Source of the DNA: Armatimonadota bacterium
GTDB lineage: Bacteria; Armatimonadota; UBA5829
Direction: 5' to 3'
DNA length: 64,000 bases
Assembly: GCA_026392045.1 (NCBI GenBank)
Contig: JAPLCU010000020.1
Location: forward strand, 1 to 64,000
In this document: one piece after another, positions 40,085 to 49,200 of the stretch
How the letters are laid out: the number at the start of each line of letters is the position of its first letter
Position numbering within the stretch: position 1 is the stretch's first letter
Program-made: the position numbers and the translations under genes
The notes under the pieces: model-generated
The model's input: only the letters and a program-made list of their open reading frames with translations
Databases searched by the model: none
What the model was told of the DNA's origin: nothing

Positions 40085-40405
40085 CTACTCCACGAAAGAT
40101 AAATGCTGCTCGGCATTAGTACGCAGCACCGATTCCACGCAATTGAAAAAGGTCATCACGCAAGGGCAGCATAACGTATAATAAACCTGCAGCCCACGCT
40201 TTGAATCACTCAGTATACCCGCCGCCTTTAGCACAGCCAAATGCTTTGAAACGGTAGACATATCCGCCCCAATCATTTCGGTGAGCTCAAAAACGCACTT
40301 TTCGCCTTTGGATAGCTGATCGACTATAAATAGCCGAGTCGGATGCGCCATCGCCTTGATAATTCTCGCCTGAGCCTCAAATCTTGCCTGAGTTTGTGCG
40401 TCCAT
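40085..40405 (-). CDS. arsR: ArsR/SmtB-family transcriptional repressor
   Basis: MAHPTRLFIVDQLSKGEKCVFELTEMIGADMSTVSKHLAVLKAAGIL. Confidence 0.92.
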   Translation of the reverse strand: MDAQTQARFEAQARIIKAMAHPTRLFIVDQLSKGEKCVFELTEMIGADMSTVSKHLAVLKAAGILSDSKRGLQVYYTLCCPCVMTFFNCVESVLRTNAEQHLSFVE

Positions 40406-40417
40406 TTATTACCTCAC

Positions 40418-40460
40418 TTTGCTATTTGGTATTATAGCCAAATAGCAAAGGCGTGTCAAG
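40418..40460 (-). promoter_or_regulatory. arsR promoter with overlapping operator
   Basis: Minus strand TTGACA-17 nt-TATAAT; perfect 13-bp arms CTTTGCTATTTGG/CCAAATAGCAAAG at 40418-40451. Confidence 0.88.
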
Positions 40461-40479
40461 TTGAGTGAAAGAAAATGCA

Positions 40480-40617
40480 ATCACAGAAACACGGAATTAC
40501 GGAAGCACAGAAAAAGATTTGTATTCTCTATTCGATGCAACGCAGGCTTTTCAGCCAAACTAGCCTCTTCTTATCCGACTCTATTCCGTGATTCCCGAAT
40601 TCCGTGCTTCCGTGATT
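40480..40617. repeat. Inverted repeat of CACGGAAG iterons (family E)
   Basis: AATCACAGAAACACGGAATTACGGAAGCACAGAA and inverted TTCCGTGATTCCCGAATTCCGTGCTTCCGTGATT. Confidence 0.8.
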
Positions 40618-40656
40618 AAAAAGTTGATTGCCATGATTTGTAGGTTTTCTAATCAA

Positions 40657-40995
40657 CTAGCCTGTGCTCGCGTTATTGATTATTGTGCTTATCTTCGCCG
40701 CAAGAATAAAGTCGTTATCAGAAAGCCCTTTTACCTTATGCGTGGTGAGTTCCACTCGCACTTTCCCCCAGGAGATGTGCAAATCCGGGTGGTGGTTTTC
40801 TTGTTCGGCGAGCAGTGTGATTCTATTGGCAAATCGCATCGCCTCTACGAAGTTGGGAAACTTAAAAGTGCGCTCGATGACATTGTCTTTGAGCTCCCAT
40901 CCGGGTATTTGCGTGAGCATTTCCTCGGCTTTTTCATGGCTCATCGCTGCTTGACTTTCGGAGCACGCTTCGCATTTTTTCTCTGCCAAATCCAT
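40657..40995 (-). CDS. phhB: 4a-hydroxytetrahydrobiopterin (pterin-4a-carbinolamine) dehydratase
   Basis: FKFPNFVEAMRFANRITLLAEQENHHPDLHISWGKVRVELTTHKVKGLSDNDF. Confidence 0.93.
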   Translation of the reverse strand: MDLAEKKCEACSESQAAMSHEKAEEMLTQIPGWELKDNVIERTFKFPNFVEAMRFANRITLLAEQENHHPDLHISWGKVRVELTTHKVKGLSDNDFILAAKISTIINNASTG

Positions 40996-41132
40996 CGTGG
41001 GGCCTCCTTGGGATTATTAATCCCATGCTTCCCGAAGTAGATTTGTGCTAATCAAAAACAGGGGTTGGGTGTTTGGTGTCAGGTGTTGGAGAAGGAAAGT
41101 GTTTGTGGAACATTGATAGGTAGCATGCTGCT

Positions 41133-41237
41133 CATCCTTCGAGAGCCTCAGGATGGCGAAGTGGGGGCTCAGGATGGCGAAGTGGAGCCTCAGGATGGCG
41201 AGGTGGCGCCTCAGGATGGCGAAATTGAGGCTCAGGA
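41133..41237 (+). repeat. Hairpin leader plus 21-bp tandem repeat (4 units and partial)
   Basis: CATCCT...AGGATG then GCCTCAGGATGGCGAAGTGGR units of 21 nt from 41145. Confidence 0.9.
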
Positions 41238-41303
41238 ATAGGACTGTGCGATGTTTTGGCATTTCAATGCCAGAACCGAAGTCTAAACTTCTTGACCTTT
41301 TGA

Positions 41304-42206
41304 CTAGTTCGAGGACGGTTTGTCGTCATCTGTGGTAAAGAGATCGACCTCGCCGATGTTAAAGCGATCTTCTATCAGCCGAAGCGTTTTGTCTTCATCA
41401 GCTGCAAAAGCGATCATCTGTTTGTCCTGTTCTTCGACCTCAAACGCCGTGATCATAGCCCGGGCTTCCGCGCATGCCATGCAGTCCGGCAGGTCGCAAA
41501 GCAGAGCTTCGTTATCAAACTTCAGCAGCTCCACGGCGGCGTTCACAACAGCCCTGGCGGACATCAGCCTGGCTCGGCAGTCTCCAATGAAAGTCTCTTT
41601 GATTGCGTCATTTTCCTGCAAAGGTTCTTCTATTACATTAAAACCATTGCTGCAGCCGGGCCGCCTGATCCATTTGCGGGTAACTTTGCCTCGTGAGGTG
41701 AGAACATCTATCAGGTGCGAGCGATCCAGATAAGGCAGTTTCACCATTTCCTCTGCCACATGTATGATGGAACTCTTGGTGTGATCTATGCCCAGCAGCA
41801 AGATTTTTCCATTTGCCTGCAGCAGCTTAAAGAGCGCCGATCCGCGCGCGAAGGCGTGGGTTTTCTCGTGTCCTTCTGTGATGACATCCCCAAGAGCGCC
41901 GATTGCCGCCACTGAGTGCGTGGGATGATGGCTGCGGAGGGCATTGGGACGCTTTCGAGCTGCCTCGGTGATTGCGCCGCAAACCGAAGGCGTATTTACG
42001 GGGTCGAAAACGCCTGGGGTATAATTGTAAGTCGGTACGACAAGAGTGCCTTGTGCGCCGATAACATCCAAAATGGCGTCAACAACCGCATCAGCCCCGC
42101 CGTCCATTTTTCCAAAGCTGGAAAGCGAGCTGTGCACCAGCACATTATCTCCAATGCCGAGCCCCAGCGCGCCCAGGCCGGCTGCTATATCGTCCCTACT
42201 CACCAT
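41304..42206 (-). CDS. AAC(3)-family aminoglycoside N-acetyltransferase-like protein
   Basis: VLVHSSLSSFGKMDGGADAVVDAILDVIGAQGTLVVPTYNYTPG, RSHHPTHSVAAIG. Confidence 0.88.
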   Translation of the reverse strand: MVSRDDIAAGLGALGLGIGDNVLVHSSLSSFGKMDGGADAVVDAILDVIGAQGTLVVPTYNYTPGVFDPVNTPSVCGAITEAARKRPNALRSHHPTHSVAAIGALGDVITEGHEKTHAFARGSALFKLLQANGKILLLGIDHTKSSIIHVAEEMVKLPYLDRSHLIDVLTSRGKVTRKWIRRPGCSNGFNVIEEPLQENDAIKETFIGDCRARLMSARAVVNAAVELLKFDNEALLCDLPDCMACAEARAMITAFEVEEQDKQMIAFAADEDKTLRLIEDRFNIGEVDLFTTDDDKPSSN

Positions 42207-42220
42207 ACGTCGAACTCCTG

Positions 42221-42288
42221 CGGGCGGATCAGAGATTCCACCCGAACATGGGTTGATAAGCGGGCTGGATCAGAGATTCCGCCCGAAC
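42221..42288. repeat. Two family B palindromes (42221-42247, 42261-42288)
   Basis: CGGGCGGATCAGAGATTCCACCCGAAC and CGGGCTGGATCAGAGATTCCGCCCGAAC. Confidence 0.85.
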
Positions 42289-42354
42289 ATGACCGTACAT
42301 AGAGAAAGAGAGGCAGCTAGAGCATACCTCTCAAAATCTGCTATAATGCGCTAT

Positions 42355-42618
42355 CTAAGCCTGTTTGGCGATTGCGCGTTTCATGAGCCTGGACTTGCGT
42401 CGAGCGGCTGCGTTCGGGTGTATAATACCCCTCTTCGCTGCCTTATCGACTATACTCACAGTCTCGTGCAAAAGCGCTGCAGCTCCTTCGGCTTTTTTGT
42501 CCTGTGCGATCTTGGTCTTCTTTACGAAGGTCTTGATCTTGGATTTGGCAGCCAGGTTTCGCAGTCTGCGCTCGCGAGACTTCTTAACGTCCTTGACAAC
42601 TGATTTAATATTTGGCAA
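42355..42618 (-). CDS. rpsT: 30S ribosomal protein S20
   Basis: MPNIKSVVKDVKKSRERRLRNLAAKSKIKTFVKK...GIIHPNAAARRKSRLMKR. Confidence 0.95.
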   Translation of the reverse strand: MPNIKSVVKDVKKSRERRLRNLAAKSKIKTFVKKTKIAQDKKAEGAAALLHETVSIVDKAAKRGIIHPNAAARRKSRLMKRAIAKQA

Positions 42619-42763
42619 CTAGGTCTCACCCCCCTGTCCTTGCCAACGGTTAATAATAAAGCGTGAACCCTATCAATATATCAGTTTTGCGGAAAAAAGG
42701 CAAGTGTGATATCACTTCTCTTTGTAATAATCGGTTACAAAGCGCCATCTCATCGGGTATACG

Positions 42764-44014
42764 ATGCTAAATGGAGTTTTGTCAGAACGAGATGGTCAAG
42801 AAATCAGGTCAGATGCGAGGGCCGGGATTCAGATAAACATGATATTTGAACAACAACCAAACCGCAGGCCGCCGAAAGCGGCGTATGTGCACATACCTTT
42901 TTGCATATCTAAATGCCATTATTGCGAGTTCAACTCCTACCCGGGCCTTGATCCGATCTTTGGCCAGTATGTGCAGGCGCTGATTGCGGAGATTCAAAAC
43001 ACGCCTGGTGATACCTTCGATGCGCTTGATACCGTTTACTTTGGAGGGGGCACGCCCACCATACTCCCCGCCAATTATCTGATGGACGCCCTGGCAGCGC
43101 TGCGGCGAATTTTCGGAATTGCCCAAAACGCCGAAATCACCATCGAGGCAAATCCGGGCGCTATTGACGAACCAAAGCTATCGCAGCTTCGCAGCGGTGG
43201 GTTCAACAGGCTCAGCATCGGCGTTCAATCGTTCGATGACGAGCTTCTAAAATCCATCGGGCGGGCGCACACAGCCCAGCAGGCAATCGACGCCTATCAA
43301 GCCGCACGGCAGGCAGGTTTCGCAAATATCGGCATAGACCTGATTTTCGCGCTGCCAGGCCAGACCCTCGAAAATTGGAAAAGCACCCTGAGCGAAGCCA
43401 TCGAACTGCGCCCCGAGCATATTTCGCTCTATGAGCTTTCAATAGAGGAGGGCACCCGTTTCAGCGAGCTTTGCCAGCAGGGCAAGCTGAACTTGCCGGA
43501 TGAAGACCTGCAGCTGGAAATGTATGAGCTTGTTATATCCACGCTAACCAAAGCTGGATTCGAGCACTACGAGGTCTCAAACTTCGCCCAACCCGGCTTC
43601 CGAAGCAGGCACAATCAGGTATATTGGCGCAATAAACCCTACTACGGATTTGGCGCAGGCGCGACCAGCTACCTAGACGGCGTGCGAGCGCGCAGAGTAG
43701 CCGACCCAAAGCTTTACATAACCAAAATCTGCTCGGAATCCGACCCTTATGAGTTCTCCGAACACCTGACAGGCCGCGCGATGCTGGCAGAAACCATAAT
43801 TCAAGGCCTGCGAATGCTGGATGGAATAGACACAAAGGAAATTGACTCAGATTATTGCACAGATATCGCGCTGGAATTCGAGCAAGAAATAGCAAAACTA
43901 ATCCAGCGAGGCCTGCTGGAAGAAATCGACGGCAAATTCAAAGTGACCCACCAGGGCTTATTGCTTATGAACGATGTGGCGGCGGAGTTTGTTTGTTCGT
44001 CTGAGAGTCAATAG
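42764..44014 (+). CDS. hemW: HemW-like radical SAM protein
   Basis: YVHIPFCISKCHYCEFNSYPG, YFGGGTPTILP, RHNQVYWRNKPYYGFGAGATSY; start may be the internal ATG near 42839. Confidence 0.92.
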   Translation: MLNGVLSERDGQEIRSDARAGIQINMIFEQQPNRRPPKAAYVHIPFCISKCHYCEFNSYPGLDPIFGQYVQALIAEIQNTPGDTFDALDTVYFGGGTPTILPANYLMDALAALRRIFGIAQNAEITIEANPGAIDEPKLSQLRSGGFNRLSIGVQSFDDELLKSIGRAHTAQQAIDAYQAARQAGFANIGIDLIFALPGQTLENWKSTLSEAIELRPEHISLYELSIEEGTRFSELCQQGKLNLPDEDLQLEMYELVISTLTKAGFEHYEVSNFAQPGFRSRHNQVYWRNKPYYGFGAGATSYLDGVRARRVADPKLYITKICSESDPYEFSEHLTGRAMLAETIIQGLRMLDGIDTKEIDSDYCTDIALEFEQEIAKLIQRGLLEEIDGKFKVTHQGLLLMNDVAAEFVCSSESQ

Positions 44015-44034
44015 AATATTCCGCCTTGTTCTTG

Positions 44035-44071
44035 TCGCAAAGAAAAAGCTCGGCGGGAGCCTCGCCCTCCC
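44035..44071 (+). repeat. Truncated family F element
   Basis: AGCTCGGCGGGAGCCTCGCCCTCCC right terminus. Confidence 0.7.
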
Positions 44072-44199
44072 CATTTGAAACCAGTCAACATTCGCCTTTG
44101 TAAAATCCCATTGAAGAGTTTATAATTATAGAGGTAATGAAGCCCTTCGGCTATCAGAGGGCGCATTGCATACGATATTTAAGAAAGATGGTGTATTAA

Positions 44200-45870
44200 A
44201 TGAATCGCGAAAAGTCCGCATTGCAGATTGCGCGTGCCGCTTACCAGCCCAGGCTGCCCAAGGCGCTGCGTGCGGGTAATATTAGAGTCGAGTTCGGAGC
44301 GCCCACAGCGCCTGCCACCCATGCAGAAGATATCAAGAAGCTATTCCCTGACACTTTCGGCCAGCCGGTTGCGAAGATTGTCGAAGGCGATTGCAACCTC
44401 AACAGCGCGCCGCTCAAGGTGGGCGTTGTTCTTTCAGGTGGACAGGCCCCCGGTGGCCACAATGTTATTGCCGGTCTCTTCGATGCGCTTAAGGCTGCGA
44501 ACCCGGCAACGAGTGTCTATGGCTTCCTGAAAGGCCCTGGCGGCTGCATGAAGGGCAAGTATAAGGAACTCACAAACGAGATTATCGACGAATACCGCAA
44601 CACCGGCGGGTTCGATATGATCATGAGCGGCCGCGATAAGATCGAAAAGCCCGAAGATTTGGCCGCTTGTTTGGAGAATTTCGCTGAAATGGGATTAGAC
44701 GGCCTGGTGGTGATCGGCGGCGACGATTCCAACACCAACGCCGCTGTTCTTGCTGAATATCTCAAGGCTCAGAACTCCAAAACCCGCATAATCGGCGTGC
44801 CTAAGACTATCGACGGCGACATGAAAAACGAGCAGATCGAGGCCTCTTTTGGCTTCGATACCGCCGTTAAGACATATTCAGAATTGATCGGCAACATCTG
44901 CCGTGACGCCACTTCAGCGGTCAAATATTGGCACTTCATCAGGCTTATGGGACGCGCGGCGAGCCATGTCGGCCTTGAGTGCGCGCTGCAGACCCACCCG
45001 AATATCTGTCTTATCTCTGAGGAGATTCAGGAAAAGGGAACCACGCTGCAGGAGATCGTTGATTATATAGCAGACATCGTTGTTAAGCGCGCGGCGGCTG
45101 GCAAGAACTACGGCGTTTTGGTCGTTCCCGAGGGCCTGGTGGAGTTCATTTCGGATATCAAAGTGATGATCGATGAGCTTTCGAACATTCTTGGCAAGGA
45201 CGAAAAGTTCATTCACGAGCTTGGCGATCACTCAGAGCGCGTTCAGTATCTGAGCGGACAGCTTGCGGACCACAGCGCCAGGGTTTACAGCTCGCTGCCG
45301 GAAGATATCCAGGAAGTGCTCCTCAAGCGTGACAGCCACGGCAACGTGCCTCTTTCGCAGGTTGAGACCGAGAGACTGCTCATGGATTTGGTCCATGACA
45401 AGATCAAGCATCTCAAGAGCAAGGGCGAGACCGAGGCCAAATTCAGCTCCCTCGGCCATTTTTTCGGTTATGAGGGCCGCTGCGCATTCCCGACCAATTT
45501 CGATGCGGACTACTGCTACTCGCTGGGTTATGGCGCCGCACAGCTCGTTCGCGCCGACCTCACCGGATATACCGTCAACGTGCAAAACTTGACGAAGTCC
45601 TCGGACGAATGGGTTGCGGGCGGAACTCCGGTCACAATGATGCTCAATATGGAAATGCGCAAGGGCAGACCGACCCCCGTTATCAAGAAAGCGCTTGTTG
45701 AGATGGATGGCAAGCCGTTCAAGTTCTTCGCCGCCAACCGCGATGAGTGGGCAATAAATGATTGCTATATGTTCCCAGGCGCTATTCAATACTTCGGCCC
45801 GTCTGAAGTCTGCGATGCCCCCACCAAGACACTTCTGCTCGAAAAGGGCGGCTGCGAGTCGGGAGGGTAA
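44200..45870 (+). CDS. pfp: Diphosphate--fructose-6-phosphate 1-phosphotransferase
   Basis: VGVVLSGGQAPGGHNVIAGL, LVVIGGDDSNTNAAVLAEY, GVPKTIDGDMKNEQIEASFGFDTA. Confidence 0.95.
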   Translation: MNREKSALQIARAAYQPRLPKALRAGNIRVEFGAPTAPATHAEDIKKLFPDTFGQPVAKIVEGDCNLNSAPLKVGVVLSGGQAPGGHNVIAGLFDALKAANPATSVYGFLKGPGGCMKGKYKELTNEIIDEYRNTGGFDMIMSGRDKIEKPEDLAACLENFAEMGLDGLVVIGGDDSNTNAAVLAEYLKAQNSKTRIIGVPKTIDGDMKNEQIEASFGFDTAVKTYSELIGNICRDATSAVKYWHFIRLMGRAASHVGLECALQTHPNICLISEEIQEKGTTLQEIVDYIADIVVKRAAAGKNYGVLVVPEGLVEFISDIKVMIDELSNILGKDEKFIHELGDHSERVQYLSGQLADHSARVYSSLPEDIQEVLLKRDSHGNVPLSQVETERLLMDLVHDKIKHLKSKGETEAKFSSLGHFFGYEGRCAFPTNFDADYCYSLGYGAAQLVRADLTGYTVNVQNLTKSSDEWVAGGTPVTMMLNMEMRKGRPTPVIKKALVEMDGKPFKFFAANRDEWAINDCYMFPGAIQYFGPSEVCDAPTKTLLLEKGGCESGG

Positions 45871-45923
45871 AGGTCCCCTGAGCCATTTCCCTTCGCAGCT
45901 ACAAGGCTCGGCGGGAGCCTCGC
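45861..45923 (+). repeat. Family F element overlapping the 3' end of pfp
   Basis: GGGAGGGTAAAGGTCCCCTGAGCC...TTCGCAGCTACAAGGCTCGGCGGGAGCCTCGC. Confidence 0.82.
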
Positions 45924-45966
45924 GAGGATCGAGATCGTCCCGAAGCGCCATTCGGAACGCACGTTT

Positions 45967-46084
45967 GTCCCGATTAAATCGGGACGATTCACCTACCAAG
46001 GCTGTACTTGCGGAATGGATTTCCGCAATACCTGCGCCCTGGAATAGATTTCCAGGGCGATCCAATAGATTTCCGGGGCGATCC
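45967..46084 (+). repeat. Cluster of short hairpins and a 21-bp tandem duplication
   Basis: GTCCCGAT-TAA-ATCGGGAC; TTGCGGAA-TGGAT-TTCCGCAA; CGCCCTGGAA-TAGAT-TTCCAGGGCG; AATAGATTTCCRGGGCGATCC x2. Confidence 0.85.
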
Positions 46085-46102
46085 AAGATAATGCGATTAC
46101 CA

Positions 46103-46141
46103 AGCCTCCGTTCGGAAATATCTCCAAAACGGGGGCTTTTT
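46103..46141 (+). terminator. Intrinsic terminator downstream of pfp
   Basis: AGCCTCCGTT...AACGGGGGCTTTTT. Confidence 0.82.
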
Positions 46142-46226
46142 CTTTGTCAAAACGCTGGTCATAGGGGCATCGTTCATAGTATCATGGTATGTTGATTTCT
46201 AAAGAATACCGTTCCGATGGAGAGTA

Positions 46227-49200
46227 ATGACAGATAATTCATCCAAAGATATAAAGCCCTCACTCAAACGCATAAACTATGATCTCCTGCTAAAATCCGC
46301 GCCTCCGGTGATGCGTGAACGAGGTAGTGTATATCATAAAGCAGGCAGAGTTTCGATTAAAAACGAAGATGATATGACCTCGGTTGCAAGTGTTCGCGGC
46401 AGCCGATGGTATCCATACAAAGTTAACATCTGGCTGGAACGTAATGATACTCGCCATCTGCATGTAGTATGCGATTGCCCTTATGCGGATAATAATGACA
46501 CTACATGGTGCAAGCACAAGGTTGCGGCTCTGCTTACACTGCGAGATCATTTTATTGCCCAGTCCCCACCGCACTGGTCATCCATATTAAAAAGCGCCGC
46601 CTCGCATGAGAAACCGCCTAAGCGCGATGCCAAGAACTTGCTGTTCTTCAGTCTGCTATCCATAGGCTCGGGGATTCAGATCATTCCCTATACTGTATCC
46701 CTGGATGTATTCGACCCGGATATCTTGGACGACAAAGAAAAAATTGCCGAAGAGATAATCAATAGCCAGTCAAAGATGCTTTACAATCAGGTTGAGAACC
46801 AGCGGCATATGGATAGACTTCTGAACCCATCCGCCAATGAAATGGCGGCGGCGAAAATGCTGGCGGACCAGTGGCGATATTATAGCTGGACACTCTCGCC
46901 CAGCGCCATTATTCCGCTGCTAACAGACAGCATTTTATTGTATGGCACCGCTCGAAAAGATTTCCAAAAACGCCTTACGGTGGTCACTGAGCCTGCGAGC
47001 CTGGGGCTGGAAATAAAAAGAGAGAAAGAAGGGATAAGGCTGGCCGCGAGCATCGCATTGGCGGATGAAAAGATATCGCTGAATGACTCGGCCCCGCAGC
47101 TTATACCCGGCAGCCCGGCTTGGATTGTCGCAGGCTCCAGCGTGTTCCAAATACGCGAGAATGCGGAGCTTTTGGCCACTTTCACCGAAAATAGCGACAT
47201 TTTGATCCCTTATGAGGAAGCGGAACAGTTCTTCACGGAGTTCTTGCCTGATCTCTCTGAGCGGATGGAGATCACCGGCGATGGAATCGGCGAGATTCTC
47301 GATCTACATGCCGCGCCCACGCCGCGCCTTTATCTAAAGGATGATAACCGTGAGCTGAGCGTGGAACTGCGCTTTGGTTATGATTCGGTGGAAGCGCCGT
47401 TTAACCGCGATTTTCCCGCCCAGATGGTGCGGTGGGATAGTCAGACGGCGAGCCTGGTCAGAATACACCGTGACCCGGTTGCCGAGAAGAGCGCATGGAC
47501 CGTGCTTTCTTCCAGAGGCCTCAAACGTGGAACTTACGGCAATGCGCTCGCCCTGCGGCAAAATGTGAATATAGTCGATTTTCTGATTCACCAGGTCCCC
47601 AAGCTGACAGCCGAGGGCTATGAGGTTTATGGCGAAGAGGGACTGAAATCCGTGCGCGTGAACCGCGATGAGCCGAGCATGTCACTCTCTGTTTCGTCTG
47701 GAATCGACTGGTTTGATGTTAAGGCTGTGGTGAATTTCGGCGACCTTGAAGTGTCTATTTCAGACCTCAAACGAGTGCTGCGCAGGCGCGAGAAATACGT
47801 AAAGCTTGCCGACGGTTCTATCGGCGCGATTCCTAACGATTGGCTTGAACGCTATAAACATCTTTTTGACATATCTGAGAGCACTGACGATGGTCTGCGC
47901 CTCTCTAAATCCCAGATTATGCTCTTGGACGGGGTGCTTGGTGATGCTGATTCGTCGGATGTGGATGACGAATATGCAAATCGGCTTGCCAGGCTCAAGG
48001 ACTTCTCCAAGATTGAGCCAAAGCCGCTTCCAAAAGGCTTCGTGGGTGAGCTAAGGCATTACCAAAAAGTTGGATACGATTGGCTGCATTTTCTGCACGA
48101 ATTCGAGTTTGGCGGCTGCCTTGCGGACGATATGGGCATCGGCAAAACCGTGCAGGCGCTCGTTTTGTTGCAATCCCTGCGCGAGAACGGCCATGCCAAG
48201 CATGCGGATATAATCGTGATGCCGCGCTCGCTTCTCGGCAACTGGGAGCGGGAGGCCGCAAGGTTCACCCCGAACCTCAAAGTGCTAATCCACGCCGAGC
48301 TCGACCGCGGACAAGACATAGCCGAGTTTGATCATTACGACCTGATTCTGACCACCTACGGCATCGCGCGGCGTGATATTGATATATTAAAGGGGTATCG
48401 GTTTCATTATGCCGTGCTGGATGAATCACAGGCCGTAAAGAACCCGCTCTGCCACACATCGAGGGCAGTTCGGCAGGTGAAAAGCGATCATAAGTTGGTT
48501 CTTACCGGCACCCCGGTGGAGAACTCGACTTCGGAGCTGTGGTCTCAGTTCGCGTTTATCAACCCGGGGATGTTGGGGACGTTCGATTATTTCAGGACTC
48601 AGTTTGCCTCGCCTATCGAGCGCCGGCAGGATGCCAAAGCCGCTGGGCGGCTGCGCTCATTGATTTATCCATTCATATTGCGGCGCACCAAGGAACTGGT
48701 CACCCCCGAACTTCCTCTGAGAACGGAACGAATCATATATTGCGATCTGGAACCGGCGCAGCAAAAGCTTTATGACCGCAAACGAGATGAATATCGCGCT
48801 CTGCTTCTCGGAATGATCGAGGAAGCGGGGATTAACAGCTCCAGAATGAAAGTTTTGGAGGGTCTTCTGCGGCTTCGGCAGATATGCAACCACCCCAAGC
48901 TCGTCGATAAAACCGCAAAGGCTGAATCGGCCAAGATGGAGGTTCTGATTGAGACCCTTGAGACTTTATCTGCGGAGAATCACAAGGCGCTGGTATTTTC
49001 GCAGTTCACTCAGATGCTAAAGTTGGTCAGGGCTGAGCTCGACAAACGCGAGATCCCCTATCTCTATCTGGATGGCCACACGAAAAACCGACAGGATCTT
49101 GTAGATCATTTCCAAGAGGACAAGACCGTGCCGTTTTTCTTGATCAGCCTGAAGGCGGGTGGAGTCGGCTTGAATCTGACAGCCGCAGATTATGTTATCC

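Noticed and set aside
41145-41237. CRISPR-like array
   Set aside because: Units are contiguous 21-mers without spacers and no cas genes are present.
41153-41338. Short ORF MAKWGLRMAKWSLRMARWRLRMAKLRLRN
   Set aside because: Direct translation of the 21-bp tandem repeat; no ribosome-binding support.
45967-46084. CRISPR or integron attC array
   Set aside because: Constant loop with variable stems, no spacer regularity, no integrase or cas gene.
45232-46086. 284-aa antisense ORF across pfp and its downstream repeats
   Set aside because: Overlaps pfp and repeat hairpins (repeated DRPGNLLDRPGNLF arises from the tandem duplication); not a gene.
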